64,000 nucleotides of DNA from contig NC_064035.1 in the NCBI RefSeq assembly GCF_932526225.1, positions 15,114,469 to 15,178,468 of the forward strand. The letters run 5' to 3'. Made by a program: the position numbers and the translations under genes. Positions 12,001 through 24,600 of this stretch are shown one piece after another. The notes beneath the pieces are model-generated. The model was not told the origin of the DNA. It saw only the letters and a program-made list of their open reading frames with translations, and did no database searches. The stretch's first letter is position 1, and every line of letters begins with the position of its first letter. Source of the DNA: Nematostella vectensis (lineage: Eukaryota; Cnidaria; Anthozoa; Actiniaria; Edwardsiidae).

Positions 12001-15000
12001 AAACGACAACGGTTTCTTCATATGATAGCGGGGTAAGAACTAGTAATAGTACTATCTGCTTTGTATGCCAGAATTTTTCACACTGCGTATACTCACATGA
12101 AAGCGACTCCCCATTGACTACCTGTAAATAAGTAAAGCTTTTAGTATGACACAATAAACAGCTCTTCTAGCTTATCATGTTTTTGTAGATAAATCTTTGT
12201 TTTTAAACAAGGACCCGCACTAAAAAAGGGCTTAGCTCCACCCCCTTTTGGCTGAGTAAAATTCAAATTTCAAGATGACTTTTTAGTTGTTTTATCGCCA
12301 GAAATCTGTTCCTATTTTACTGGACATTCCTGCTCTTTTGATTGTTAATCAAAAGTATCCAGGACAAAATAAACCGAGAAAACGAGAAGAAAAGCGCTTC
12401 AAAATTGAGTTTTGGTTTCGCTCCTCGTGGGTCCTTGTTTAATGCAACAACGCCATTAGGTAAAAGAGGCAAAAAGACGATTCAAGTCCACTACAATCTT
12501 TCAAATCATTGTCGCCGCGAAGCTCGGAGCCTCTGGTAATTAGGTATGTGACAAAAACCGGAGTTGTTAAATCAAACGAATATGTAACATGCTAGTCAAC
12601 CGGATTTGTAACAAAAATCAAACGAATTTTTAACAAAGTTTAACAACAGGATTTGTAACAAAGATCAACCGTATTTGTAACAAATCAAGGATTTTGTCAA
12701 ATCGTTTAAATACCAATCCCAGTTATAACAAAGGTGAAAACATTCAAATAGTCTTTGTTGGGTCTAACGTACATATCTGTTAGCAGATACATTGCGCCCC
12801 TCCCCCTCTGAGACAGGTCATATTATTACGACCGTCTAAGAATATATCTGCTAAAGGACGCAATTTTAATTACGTCATTGCTAGAATACCCCCCGACTCT
12901 AGCAATGACGTAATCAGAATACCTTTCTGTATATATCTGTTAGCAGATACATTGCGCTTTTCCCTAAAGTCAATGATTTCAGATAAAATGGTAAAAAAAT
13001 TCCGTTTTTATATGAAGATCTATAAACTCGGGAGTGAAAAGCCAATTTTCGATGATAATTCTTCAAATCAACTCACTATTTCGAGCTTTGGAGGTGAGCG
13101 GTCCGGTATCGCGGGGTCCGGATCGTAGGATACCGGACCTCACGAGAGCCAATCTGAGCGCGCGATTTGATAGACATCGAACCCCGAAAACATAAACAGC
13201 TCGAGTCACACTAAAGGATAATGGACTTCCCGGGGGACTGCCTGGCGGCATGAATGCATGATGCATAAATAAAATTGACACACAATCTTTTCCTTTTCTC
13301 ACGTTTGATCATAAAGCTTTATTTCGACCCATCGCTATCGATTTTTCTTTTGCAATCTTACCAGCTCGCTCTGCGGCGACATGGAATAGCGATAAGCCAA
13401 TCAGAGTGATCGTAGGCGCCACAGTGATTGGTCCAATGAAGCGCAAAAGGAATCCCATGACTCCTGAAAATCCGATAAAGATTTGGAACAAGGAGGAGAC
13501 CATGATGGCACCTTGGATCAGGACAAGAAAGAGAAAACAGATAAAGGAACCTATTTTGGACTTAATATGAAGATAACTAGGAAAGCAAATGCATAATTTC
13601 TATTGAGTTCATTGACCCAACAGGAAAACTGGCAACAAGAATATATGCCACCAGATTACAGAAAAACCTTCTCATTTTGGCCTTTTAAACACGGGAGCAG
13701 GGCCCAAGAAGGGTCTAATTTGCGTTTGCACATAACATGCTTTCATCTGTTTATTTCCAGAGCTGTTTCTGTGACAAGGAAAGCATCAAAATAACGTTAT
13801 TATACCTCTCGCATTCTTATCCTCCAATCACCGCTGTTGTGTATTGTTGCGTTAGCTGTCGCGTTCAAGCCATTTATATCTGAAGAGCAAAATTTAAAAT
13901 TTACAAGAGCTCTAGAGATACCAGACCCACACATTCTTATTGGAATTTTAATACTGAACTTAGCAGACTTTATCTCAACTGTGGAGTTTTCAGTTTATGG
14001 AGAGCGCAGGTGAGTATATCCATATAGCAGATAGGTAATATCAAGAGATGCAATGCGTTTACTTTTATCTACATTTTCTCTCGCTTGCGTTCAACAGGTT
14101 CTCACTCGGGTTCTCACTCGTGTTGTGCTTGCTTTCAATCTATCGGTACATGATAGTGATGTGGCGCGCGCGTCAAAATTCCTTGATGACTAAAATATGC
14201 AAAGTAAAGCAGTATCGTACAGCAAGATTGGATCTTTTGCTAATCACCTGTACTCGCTGGACACTTGAACTGCGGGAGTGACAAGATGGCAAAAGTCGGC
14301 GCCAGAAACGTGAATGTTCCACCTTGGACGATTGGCAACCTACGACGCAAAAAGGATGTTGTGGATGATGGCGTTGAATAGCTTTGAGTGATAATAGGAA
14401 TTCTTTATTTACCTGACGCCGAAGGTCGTCTGCAGAAGAGTGGAGATACCCGAGACGAAAAAGATAGTGGAGAGAACCTCCGCGACGACTAGAGGGTTGT
14501 TAGAGAAGCACATAGGTCCACTCAAGACGAATGAAATGGAAAGAGTTCCGCCCAACATCGTCAGGTAATGCTGGAAAAGGAATTAATGAATCAGGATTAG
14601 AGGCAGATATGCACCAGTCAATTGAAACCACGGCACCCCGACCCCCGGGACATAGCGGGAAAATTAACATTCATGTGGTGTGAAACGGCGTTACTTTCAC
14701 GGCCACTGGGGCCTTTCACGCTGTTAAAACCCCCGATACATGGCCCCGGTGTTTTCCGATAACGTCCCATTATCGAAAGCCATAACTTTCTTTGAGCTGC
14801 CCTGTTCAGTGAACGAAACTTCGGCGGGAAAAAGCGTATGCATACTACACCCACTTCCGGGCCCTCTCTAGTATTTTCACCACAGGCTACCCCAAATTTA
14901 AATATCAACAGACATCGATAAACTATATTTTTTTCAGTCAATACCATAGATATTTTGCAAGTTTCGTTGTTGAAAGACTATAATTTGAATATGCCGTGAA

Positions 15001-16557
15001 AAAAACGGGGAAGTCCAACGCAATTTACGGTTCAACGTTAATTCCCCGCCCCCTTTCCCGGCCTGTTGAGGGCTTCTGTTAAATCATCCCCCCCGGTGGA
15101 CTACAGGTGTTAAATAGGTGTTAAATCCCCCGCGTGACCGCGTTACTTCCCCGGTATGTCCCGGGGGTCGGGGGGCCGAAAAAATCCTGGTTACTCGCCC
15201 GGTAACTTACGAGCTCAAGAGCAGCCTCTGAGAACTCCCGTTAACTTACCGGGAATAACGTACTTTAAATGCGAAAACTGATACCCAAAACTTTTTTTTT
15301 CCTTAATATTTTCAGCTAAATTTATAGATCACCTATTTATCTTGAATTGGCCAAGTTAAAATATCCAAATTTGGTGCTTTTTTTATTAAATCTCGCCATT
15401 TTCAAGTTGTATCGAGTTGTATAGAGAGTTCTCACCACTTGAGGAAACCATTCCACTGGTTTCCTCAAGAAAGAAGTGGGCCAATCACGGCTAGCATCAT
15501 TTTATGGGATTCCTTACCAGCCAATAAGATTTCTTTTTCTCAAATAATTTGACATTTAGCTGTCACCGTGCGCCTAAAAAATGTAAACAACTTTGCGAAG
15601 GTATTGGAGGTTTTGCTACTTTGTCATTTTTTTCGAGAAGTGCCGATGCCACAGCTGTGTTTGGGGTACCGGTTGTCTACAGACATCGACAAATCTACGA
15701 TTTTTATTGATATTCAATACTTATTTTGCCAATCTATTCATAACTCTGAAAATTATAATTTGCTTATCGGGAACCCGTAAACAACCGAGACGCTACCGCT
15801 AGCTTCTAGAAACGCTCTTCCTCGCCCGGAAAAGTATCCCGAAAACTCTCCCGGTACCCTAACGGGCCCGGTAATTACCGGGAGTTTTGAGAAACGACCC
15901 CCAGATCTACAAGCCCTTTGGTACCTCTAATAGAAATAGCTATATTTGAAGGCTATATTTGAATTAAAATGATTTAGCCATTCCAAGACCTCTCGAGGGG
16001 CATTAAAAGTTTTTTTTTAACATTTTGTGTAAACCTTTATATATTTATTTATTTATTATATTTATGTATCCGTACTTTATTTAGCTGTATCTTAACGAAA
16101 ATTCTTCGCACCCTCGCCCTCTGTCTTGCTTTGTTCTTTTTAAATTTTTTGTTTGCTTATTAAATATGTATGATCTGTGTGCTTGTTTTTTCTAATCAGG
16201 TTATCGTCCACCTTACAATAGAATAGATACTACCAGGCAGATCTCCAGAAAATTCGAAAAACAAAATACAGCTGATACAGCTGTAAGCGCAACCCAAGCC
16301 CGCCTAGCCCTCCGCTACTCTAGGACCCCTACACCCAAAATGGGTTGTATGATGCATGATATCCTATTCCGCAAAACAAAATAATAATAATAATAACAAC
16401 AACAACAACAATAACAACAACATCATCATCATAATCATCATCATCATCATCTTCATCATCATCATCATCATCATCATCTTCATCATCATCATCATCTTCA
16501 TCATCATCATCATCATCAGCATCATCATCATCAGCAGCATCATCATCATCATCAGCA

Positions 16558-16648
<91 letters not shown>

Positions 16649-16660
16649 CATTATTATTAT

Positions 16661-16691
<31 letters not shown>

Positions 16692-17230
16692 ATTTAGTTT
16701 TGTGCTTGTTTGTTGATGGCGCATATATAGCCGATAGGGAAAGGAAGGGGTATTCTACAGCGTTGCAGTTAACCCATGCGGATTTGTGGGGAATAACGTT
16801 TTTTATACTTGGAATCTAAGTACTATCTACGGTTGTGCAGATAGGAATGTAAAATAGTCAAACCTAAAAATGAATCACTTATAAGGTTTTTACTCAAATA
16901 GAATTTACTTTTGGGGCGTTTCTCTCTGCCTTGTCTTTTTATAATTGAGACACTTTCCTCACCTGGAATCCGAGCGAAAGGCAGGCGTACCATGGTGGGT
17001 TTTCATCAACAACATACGCGAGGCCAAGTGCTTTCCTTCGAGATCGAGCGTTTTTATTATTATTACCAGGACTTGGCACCGCCAAGTTGTTATCCTGATC
17101 CTAGACGGCAATCAAGAAATCAAACCTTCCGTTATGGTCTATAACCACAACAATTCCTTGTAATCCGTAGCATTTTTTTTTAACTTACCTTTTCGATTGG
17201 CAGGTTTTTCTCTTCATGACCTGTCGTCAT
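6076..17230 (-). CDS. SLC23-type nucleobase/ascorbate transporter, gene A (splice-damaged copy)
   Basis: Multi-pass membrane permease of the SLC23/NAT family, which couples Na+ or H+ to uptake of ascorbate or nucleobases; the substrate cannot be read from sequence. Coding exons, 5' to 3': 17189-17230, 16963-17100, 14413-14570, 14248-14339, 13806-13879, 13362-13518, 12097-12121, 11614-11734, 10617-10773, 9153-9406, 8357-8630, 6076-6401 (1818 nt, 605 aa, the usual family length). Diagnostic segments: [14 protein letters not shown] (exon 2), [11 protein letters not shown] and [18 protein letters not shown] (exon 3), [12 protein letters not shown] (exon 10), and the NAT signature [10 protein letters not shown] (exon 10). 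All phases agree with gene B. Oddities: the exon 6 acceptor reads TG instead of AG (13520-13519); about 17 tandem copies of the exon 9 donor sit in intron 9; four tandem acceptor copies precede exon 12. It may be a decaying paralogue or an annotation-resistant functional one. Confidence 0.85.
6393..6685. repeat. 73-bp repeat, four copies, carrying the exon 12 splice acceptor of gene A
   Basis: Copies begin at 6393, 6466, 6539 and 6612 with CTTGTGAACC. On the minus strand each holds AG followed by GTTCACAAG, the same junction used at exon 12. Only the exon-proximal acceptor (exon start 6401) gives an open frame; the next one would meet a stop after 14 codons. Confidence 0.85.
9589..10645. repeat. 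61-bp minisatellite made from the exon 9/intron 9 junction of gene A
   Basis: The plus-strand unit holds TTACCTGGGTAAGGGAACC, AACCAGTTACTCTCTCGC and AGAAGATGGGGTTTGTAAT. The core ACCTGGGTAAGGG starts at 9639 and recurs every 61 bp up to 10615, 17 times. On the minus strand each unit carries the last ~35 nt of exon 9 (coding [10 protein letters not shown]) and its donor GTAA. Gene B has this sequence once (around 24185-24250), so the array arose after the A/B split. Confidence 0.95.
12869..12914. repeat. Inverted repeat in intron 6 of gene A
   Basis: Perfect 17-bp arms (12869-12885 and 12898-12914, ATTACGTCATTGCTAGA and its complement) around a C-rich 12-nt loop. A direct repeat containing ATCTGTTAGCAGATACATTG flanks it at about 12775 and 12935, so the whole of 12770-12960 may be one small element. 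Confidence 0.6.
14631..15178. mobile_element. MITE-like insertion in intron 2 of gene A
   Basis: Terminal inverted repeats of ~24 bp: the left starts CGGCACCCCGACCCCCGGGA and the right ends with its near-complement GGGGGTCGGGGGGCCG. It is about 548 bp, GC-rich at the ends and non-coding. The equivalent position in gene B holds a minisatellite instead. Confidence 0.6.
15438..15469. repeat. Short hairpin in intron 2 of gene A
   Basis: 13-bp perfect arms, CTTGAGGAAACCA and its complement, around a 6-nt loop. Confidence 0.5.
16378..16690. repeat. Compound trinucleotide microsatellite
   Basis: Successive blocks of TAA, CAA, ATC and TTA repeats in intron 2 of gene A. The poly-Asn/Asp/Ile frames through it are artefacts of the repeat. 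Confidence 0.95.
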
Positions 17231-19030
17231 TTTGAGTTCTTGACCGCTAAATGATTTACAGACTCCTTTATTGACACCATTCAATATCATAATATCATAA
17301 TCTATTAGACAACTAATACTAATGAATGAATAGCTAAATGAAATAAAAAAAAACTTTATTACATAAAAGAAAACCTTTTTTTATGTAATATATATATATT
17401 TTAAAGTTATCTACCATATCTTGGGTCGGTTTTCTGGGACGATCATTGGTCATTTCTGCCTAAATGCGATCATGGCCATGTAAATATCAAAATTATCTGT
17501 TACTTCGACACAAAGCGATTATGCCAAAAAGTCATTATTGTTATTATTCTTACACAAGAGACCATGATATACATCATGGTCTCTTGTCTTACACTAACTC
17601 TGCGTAAGCTGGTTGGCTTAGAGCTAAACCGCTTAAAGAATCTCGATAACCCACTCCTTTGTTATTGTATCATTGAAAATTCAGCGGTTTATGTGCAAGA
17701 AAACTTCAACAATCTACGATCGAGTGTAGTCTGATTTGTTATTGACGATATTTGATTGAAAATATATTGATTACTTGCTTGAATCAGCGTATATGGAAAT
17801 GATTCCTTGATTGACTCGCCATTCAATTAAACGGGAGCATAAAATAACGGTGTGTTGGCCTTTTTCGCACGCAGCCATTCTTTTCTCCTGTTATCTATTT
17901 TTTGTTTGAATTTCTTCTTTTTAAAACTTCCCGTTTTCCGTGTCCAATGAGTTCCCGAGGAAATTTATGAACTCTAGCATCCTCAGCAGGCAACTCTAAA
18001 GGGTTTATTGTCTATGTTTCGGATTCTCTAGGACCCGGGAGAGGAGCCCCTACCACTCCCTCTCCCCCAAAGATTTTCTATGTTCTTGTTCGGATGGTTT
18101 TACAACGTTCGATAGTTTTACAACGTTCCTCCTCACAGATAGCACAAGGGAGTCTCTTGTTCTTCTTTCTCGATCTTCCGGGCTCTCTAGGACCAAACGG
18201 AGTACGGCCTTCTGCTTGTACCACAGAAATCCTTAGCCTTTATGCCTTCACACGAGGTCTTAATTACGAGAGTACATCGTTATTAATCGACCCTTTTATA
18301 GTGTTACACACATCATAACAGTTTGTACACGTAATGATGACCTATGCGCTCCGTGCGTATTGTTTGCAACAGTACCCATGCTAGAGATGGGCGTATATTT
18401 AAGGATTCAGAACCCTGTTTCTCCTGCCCTTGCATGTTACACATGTTTTTAGCATAAACTTGCTTACAGGAACAACTGTTTTTTTGGGCTGCGCATTGAA
18501 CTTTGATCGGATTAAAAACTTACGTGGAATCCATCGGTTTTACAAAGACAAGAAAAGATACCGTTTCAAAATATAATGCCTACAAGTAGCTATTGCTCGA
18601 TATCCAAACGTGTAAATTCTTAACATTATGAGTTAACAAGTAAATTATTCAGTAAAATTACAAAAGATACAAGGACAATACTAAAACATGAAAATATGGA
18701 AAGTGACCTTAAAAGCTCTACTTGGCCAGTATTGACAAATTACGACAGCACCCATAACTGATCGGTGAGCTAGTACTGACATGTAAATGTGTGAAACCGA
18801 CATGTAAATGTCATTATACCAATATACCAAGTGAAAATGTCAATATACCAATATACCTAGTGAAACTGACATGTAAATGTCAATATACCAATATGAATAT
18901 CAATCAATTGAAAGGCCCAAATATCAATATCAATATCGTATTTAAAAAAAAACATAAAAATAGTTGCAGATAAAATACAAAACAGCATACACGTGGATAA
19001 ACCCACTTATCAAAAACTCTAGCACTATAC
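17231..19030. other. Upstream intron region of SLC23 gene A
   Basis: No coding exon. Parts (about 17930-18330 and 18960-19160) match the region upstream of gene B (about 29700-30130 and 31590-31745), so the gene duplication included upstream DNA. It is probably the first intron, between a non-coding exon and the ATG exon; the acceptor before the ATG would be ATTTAG at 17246-17251 on the minus strand. Confidence 0.4.
17554..17587. repeat. Perfect hairpin, 15-bp arms
   Basis: ACAAGAGACCATGAT, a 4-nt loop ATAC, then the exact complement. It lies upstream of gene A. Confidence 0.7.
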
Positions 19031-19190
19031 CTTTGAAAACAGGACGCCTGAATTTTCTGTTTTTGGTTATTGGCGCTCTTGATCGCTACTGCTCGCGTGG
19101 AAACCTGAAACAGGAGGTTGTGCTTGTATTCTTTGAGGTGCGGATCTTGTTACACAGGTCAAATTCCTGAGTTTGGAACGTGAATTTTAG
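19031..19190 (-). other. Candidate non-coding first exon/promoter region of SLC23 gene A
   Basis: The block is conserved between genes A and B while most of the surrounding sequence is not. On the minus strand both copies end at an intact donor (AAG then GTATAG here; AAG then GTATGG in B at 31607), about 1.8-2.7 kb before the ATG exon. The 5' boundary is not defined by sequence. Confidence 0.35.
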
Positions 19191-19311
19191 TCTCTTCGCA
19201 GCCCCAAGTGGTCGGAGCCACACACTGCGAATATAAGCCGTTCACTCACATGCACAAATCTAATAACGGAGCGCCGTGTGAGAGGAGCCCCATATCAAAG
19301 AAAAACTGGTA

Positions 19312-19717
19312 TACCGTAAATGATCTAATAATAGCCCGGAGCGTTAATTAAACTTCGATGGTCAGAGGGGGGACGTTTAATAGACAGGAGGCGTTTATTG
19401 AAGAGGGGCGTTCTTTACAAACTATGAAAATATGATAAGACACAAGTACAGAAAGTTGGATCACGTTAAATAACCTTTGTAACGCTTTTTGACATTGAGA
19501 AAGTCTCACCCAGTAGAAGCCAAGCTCAGATTAAACAAGAAGGCAATTTCATTTCTATTACCGGAATCCCTGTGTCGTTTGTTTTCATTCTGGGAGGGAG
19601 GGGAGGGGGCGTTTATTAGAGAGGGGCGTTCAATACAAACTTGTTAACTTAAGGGGGGCGTTCATTAGATCTCAGGCGTTCTTTAGATAGGAGGCGTTTA
19701 TTAGATCATTAACGGTA
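19312..19717. mobile_element. Fold-back repeat, GTAAATGATC family, copy 1
   Basis: Ends are inverted: TACCGTAAATGATCTAATAA at the left and TTAGATCATTAACGGTA at the right. The interior is rich in GGGGCGTT and GGCGTTTATT motifs. Copy 2 (20807-21173) is in the opposite orientation and copy 3 (41491-41812) is also in that orientation. Confidence 0.7.
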
Positions 19718-19739
19718 CAAGAAAAATATGGTAGCAAAA

Positions 19740-20560
19740 TATGGTATATGGTCCACCCGTCCGTCCCTCCTTAAAAACCTGTGTCATAGTGTCCCAATAA
19801 AGCATCGTATGACAATCAAACTTGGTAGGTGTCATGTATGTGTCAAAAAAAGGGGGGTTACAAACCTGTGGTGATGTGATATGTGACCTCATCGATGACG
19901 TCACAAAAAGAAAGATTGTTTGCAACCAAAGAATAAGAAGCATTGTTTCACAACCAAATTGTGTCAAGATCACGTGATGTGTGACGTCATCGATGATGTC
20001 ATTAAAAGCAAAACTATTCCGATGTCACGCAGAACAAAATAAACGAAACATCATATGACAAACAAACTTGGTATGTGTCATGAAGGTGTCAACGGGGTGC
20101 AACAGCATGGCCACGTCATTCATTAATGACGTCACTAAAAGCAAAAAAAATATGTTTACGTCATCAAAATGAAATATGATATTTAATGAAAGCATCGTAT
20201 GACAAACAAATTTTGTGGGTCTCATGCATGTTTCAATCAAGTGGAGTAGTGCAATAAGATGGTCCGGAGACGTCATCGATGCCGTCACTAAAAGTAAAAC
20301 TATCCTGACGCCATCAAAAAACAAAATATAATCATATCTCATCAAAGAAACATCGCATGACAACTGAGCTTGCTACGTGTCAGGTTCATGTCAAGGGCTC
20401 GGAAAAGGGAGGGGATGCAACAAGATTGTCACGTGATTTGTGAAATCAATGGCGTCATCAAAATCGAAAATATCCATATCTCATGATTGAAACATTCTAA
20501 GACAACAAGAGTTAGGAGATGTCCATGAAGGTGTCAACGGGAGCCAATCCCGTGATGTGT
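19740..20560. repeat. Imperfect tandem repeat, ~145 bp unit, about 6 copies
   Basis: Each unit has ATGACAAACAAACTTGGTA, GTGTCATG, AGGTGTCAA and GACGTCA blocks, at about 19800, 19940, 20047, 20190, 20346 and 20490. The array fills the space between the two inverted copies of the GTAAATGATC-family element. Confidence 0.7.
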
Positions 20561-20806
20561 TTTTCATTATATAAAAGTCTAAAAGCAACTAATATTGGAA
20601 TATTGAGTGTCAAGAGGGTGAAACAGAATGGTCGAACGTGTAAGCCTAAGATTTGTTAGGGTTTATGATTTGTTAGGAAAGGTATGTACTTGGTATGGAC
20701 ATTCAGAAACACTTTACATTCTGGGAAGAAATAGAAGTCACCTCAGTATGAAATGATGATTTTAATATCCTTAAAGAAACGGGACAAGCCGTCGCTTTTG
20801 TACAGA

Positions 20807-21173
20807 TACCCTAAACGATCCCCCTTAAGCTAACAAGTTTGCATTAAACGCCCCCCCTACCTCCCAGCTTAAAAACAAACGACATAGGAATTCCGGTAAT
20901 AGAAACCAAATTAAATTGCCTTCTTGTTTAATCGGAGCTTGGCTTCTACTGGCTCAATGTCAAAAAGTGCTTGTTACAAAGGCTATAATTTAACGTGATC
21001 CTGATTGAGACTAGAACCCCACTGCACTTGGGTTTGTTATATTTTCATAGTTTGTAAATAACGCCCCTCTCTAATAAACGCCTTCTCTCTATTGAACGCC
21101 TCCCCCCCCCTAGGGCACTCGGATCATCGAAATTAAATAATTATCCCGGGCGTTTATTCGATCATTTACAGTA
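20807..21173. mobile_element. Fold-back repeat, GTAAATGATC family, copy 2 (inverted to copy 1)
   Basis: Reverse-complement relative of 19312-19717. It shares GGCTTCTACTGG, AATTGCCTTCTTGTTTAATC and the ends TACCCTAAACGATC and GATCATTTACAGTA. With copy 1 it makes a 1.86-kb structure with ~370-400 bp inverted ends. Confidence 0.7.
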
Positions 21174-21483
21174 GATAAATTGTGTGTTAGCCTAAATGCA
21201 AAATATCCCAGGGGGACTTCGAGAAAAACAGACAGGGGTGCTCGAGAGTGGTCAACAACAATTCTTACCCCTAAGAGATAACACATTAGGTGTGGTCGAA
21301 GGAATCTTTAACTCTAAGAGATAGCATTAAAAATAATGCCCGTTTGAATTGGTTGACGGATCCTGTATTGTTATGTTAACACCCCCTAAGAGATAGCAGT
21401 TGGTAAGAGTTTTACACCCTAAAAGATAGGTCGAGCACCCCCGTCTACTTTTCTAGAGAGTCTCCCCCCCGGATAAAATACAT
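21174..21483. other. Intergenic sequence between genes A and B
   Basis: No gene seen. The motif CCTAAGAGATA recurs four times between 21270 and 21430 in a loose repeat. Confidence 0.4.
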
Positions 21484-21489
21484 TTTATT
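21484..21489 (-). terminator. Candidate poly(A) signal of SLC23 gene B
   Basis: AATAAA on the minus strand about 115 bp past the stop codon (21604-21606). Confidence 0.35.
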
Positions 21490-21603
21490 AAAAGAATATA
21501 TACTCCTCTTGCCTGTTTAACGCTTTTTATGTATTCCTGTTTGATACTTTTTGACACTGTTGTCCCTGTTCCATGCTTGTCCGTGTCTCACTCTTTCAAG
21601 CTC

Positions 21604-24600
21604 TTACGGTTCTTTGCCTTCCATCATACCTACTGTCGCCTCCTCGGACTCATCGTGCAAGGAGACTGGGTAATATGGTACGAATGGGAGATACTTCGCT
21701 ATCTTAAACTTGCACAAGCGATTCAATCCAAAAGGTAGGTCATATATATGAAACGAAGCCACTTGGTTACTCTCATCACCCCCCTCGGTGACAATTTTAC
21801 GCCACAAGAGAATACCGCGCTCTTCTGGTGTTCCTGGCAGGGCGTTGTCCAGGATGAGTCCAGTTATTCCTCCCACTGCCATGCTGGTCTTGAGAAGGAC
21901 TGTGACGATTTGGTCGATCCCTTGTGAACCTGTGAATGATGAAGACATGGGAACATTACAAATCATGACCATCATTTCCTGATATCCCAGTTACTTGTGA
22001 ATCTGTGAATGGTGATGTCATGAGAATCTAACAAATCATGATCATCATTTTCTGATATCCCAGTTACTTGTGAACCTATGAACGGTGAAGACATGAGAAC
22101 ATTACAAATCATGATCATCATTTTCGGGTATCCCAGTCGCTTGTGTACCTGTGAACGGTGAAGACATCAAAACCTCACGAATCATGATATCATCATTTTG
22201 GATATCCCCATATAACACAACCGATAATGTCCACCTTATATTGTTTTGATATCAAGCTCATAGATAAATTGATAAAAGAAGAAAAGTCGATATAACCATC
22301 TGAAACAAAGCTTTATAAGTCTCGGATGTGCCTATGAAGCAGCCAGTCACTACCAGATCAGGAAGACTTGTGCAAAAGCCTGATAGGCTTATTGAGTCTT
22401 GTTAAGAACAGTTAACTATTATAACTGAGCCATAGTCTTGTTACTTTTATTTTCTTTTATTTCATAGTGACATTGGGACTTGTTATTTGAGGGGGGAGAT
22501 GTTATAATATTAGTTTGTTACTACCTTCCCCCCCCTTAGGAGCCCATCGTACCGCGGGCTCACGCGTTGTTGTTCAACAGTCACATGGAGTTTCGCATGG
22601 AGTTTGTGTCAGAGAATTAAGAGATTAAATGTGTTGAATTGGCCGACAACCGTCTTATAACACTTATCTAGTTTGAAAAGAATGCTTTCTCGTTCTTGTT
22701 GTTATTGCTAGGATGACCAAGCGTCAAAACCCTTTTGGAAACCAAAAGTCAATTGCACTCCGCGACAGTGGCTAGATAACGAAAAATAACGGCCAAGTTT
22801 TTGCATAGTTTATATTCTCATCTCCATGGAATTCTCTTTCTTTTTGCACGAAATTTATCCCAAACCGAGATTTATGCATCACTAGTCCAGGTGAGCAGAG
22901 GACATAAGCAACATATCACTCTAGAATTGCTCCCCTCTGTAATAATCAAGTCAATTTTGATAATAGCTTAGCTGCAAAAGTATTCATAGTGTGTTTCCAG
23001 CAGCCTTCCAAAAACCTCCTGTATGCGAGAATGGAAATTCTACAAATTTTTGAGGGAGCATAGTTAACATCAAGTTGCTATAGTTACCTGTTTTTATGGC
23101 TTCGGGGTGCTTATTCAAAAACCATGGCAACGCGAAGCCAAGCATCAGAGACACACCGATGATAAAGAGATTACGCGAAGAGTTGAGATTGATAAACTGC
23201 AAGTTGGAGATCCCTACCGCCGCTACCATCCCAAACATCACCATAAAGACCCCGCCTACAATAGGGTCAGGTACGGTGGTGAAAAGAGCGCCTATTTTAC
23301 CGACCACGCCCATAACCACAAGAATCAGGCCTGCGTACTGGATCACACGCAAACTGCCAACCTGTAAAATAACATTTAATTTCGAATTGTATCAGTTCTC
23401 TTTATAGCACATGTGATGATTTGATGTGATAGCTAATGATACCGTTTTAAGACTAAATTATTGCGCATGCAGCACCCAGTGTTGTTGCGATTGGGTGGTC
23501 CCTTCATAGTGGCCTGTTATGAATTATTGGATAATGCTGAATATTGCACGGTGTACTTGGTGGTGTAGTGGTGGTGTACTTGGTGTATGGTGCATGGTGA
23601 GGTGCGTGGTGATAGGAAATGTTGGTGAGCCTTTTGCGCACCAGCGGCTGAGAGCGCGTTTACAATATTTAAGGAACTGCTTCAATCATTGTTTTTTATC
23701 TGCCTAAAGCTGGGTAAATCGAGAAATCACACTAGAATGTGACAGGTTACGAACATTACATGGTGCTGAGATTAAGAGCTTGGTTATTGATGGTAATCAG
23801 TCACTTCGTCTGTCACCTTACGTTTCTGTCTAAAACCAAATAAACCATCAAAGTGTTCCCTACCTTTGTGATGCCAAGTGCCCCAATATTCTCGCTGTAT
23901 GACGTAGTCCCGTTACCACTCCCCCACAGTCCGGTGATGAGACACCCAATGCCCTCCACACCGATCCCGCGATTGACGGCATGCTTAGGGGGAGGAGGTG
24001 CTCCGCATAATCTAGCGCATGCGTAGTAGTCGCCCACGGACTCTATGATTGAGGCCAAGACACCGGCCAGCATCCCAAACACCCCTGCGGCACTAACGGT
24101 GGGCGTGCCCCATTGACCTGTCAGTTGATACAAATGACACGCAAAAGAAGAATTTACTGTAAAAATCTCTGAGAGAGAAAAGCGTCAGAAAATGGGGTTT
24201 GTAACACATTACCTGGGTAAGGGAACCTGAACCAGTTACTCTCTCGCAAAACAATCGTCCGCGCGTCTGTCCTTGCGAGAAAGTTTGGGTTCTTGGGGTC
24301 ATCCGGGAATCCCCCCGCAGCCGTGATGATAGCGCAGATCACCCACGACACGAAGATTGCTAGAATGATCTGAAATAGGAAATGATGATAAACATTGAGT
24401 TATGAGGTATTTGTGGTTTTTAGAAGTATTGAAATATTTTTTAAAGAAGAAAGTATATTACGCTCAGGCAACTAATCAAGTATGTGACCCATAGCAATAA
24501 GCGATGCATACGAACGAGATAGTTAAAACTGGCTGGTGCTTATCCTAAACTTATGGAAGAATCAGAAAGGTTGCTTAAACTGTACGCCACATGAGCAACC

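Noticed and set aside
16329-16724. Poly-Asn, poly-Asp and poly-Ile open frames
   Set aside because: Translation of a trinucleotide microsatellite inside an SLC23 intron.
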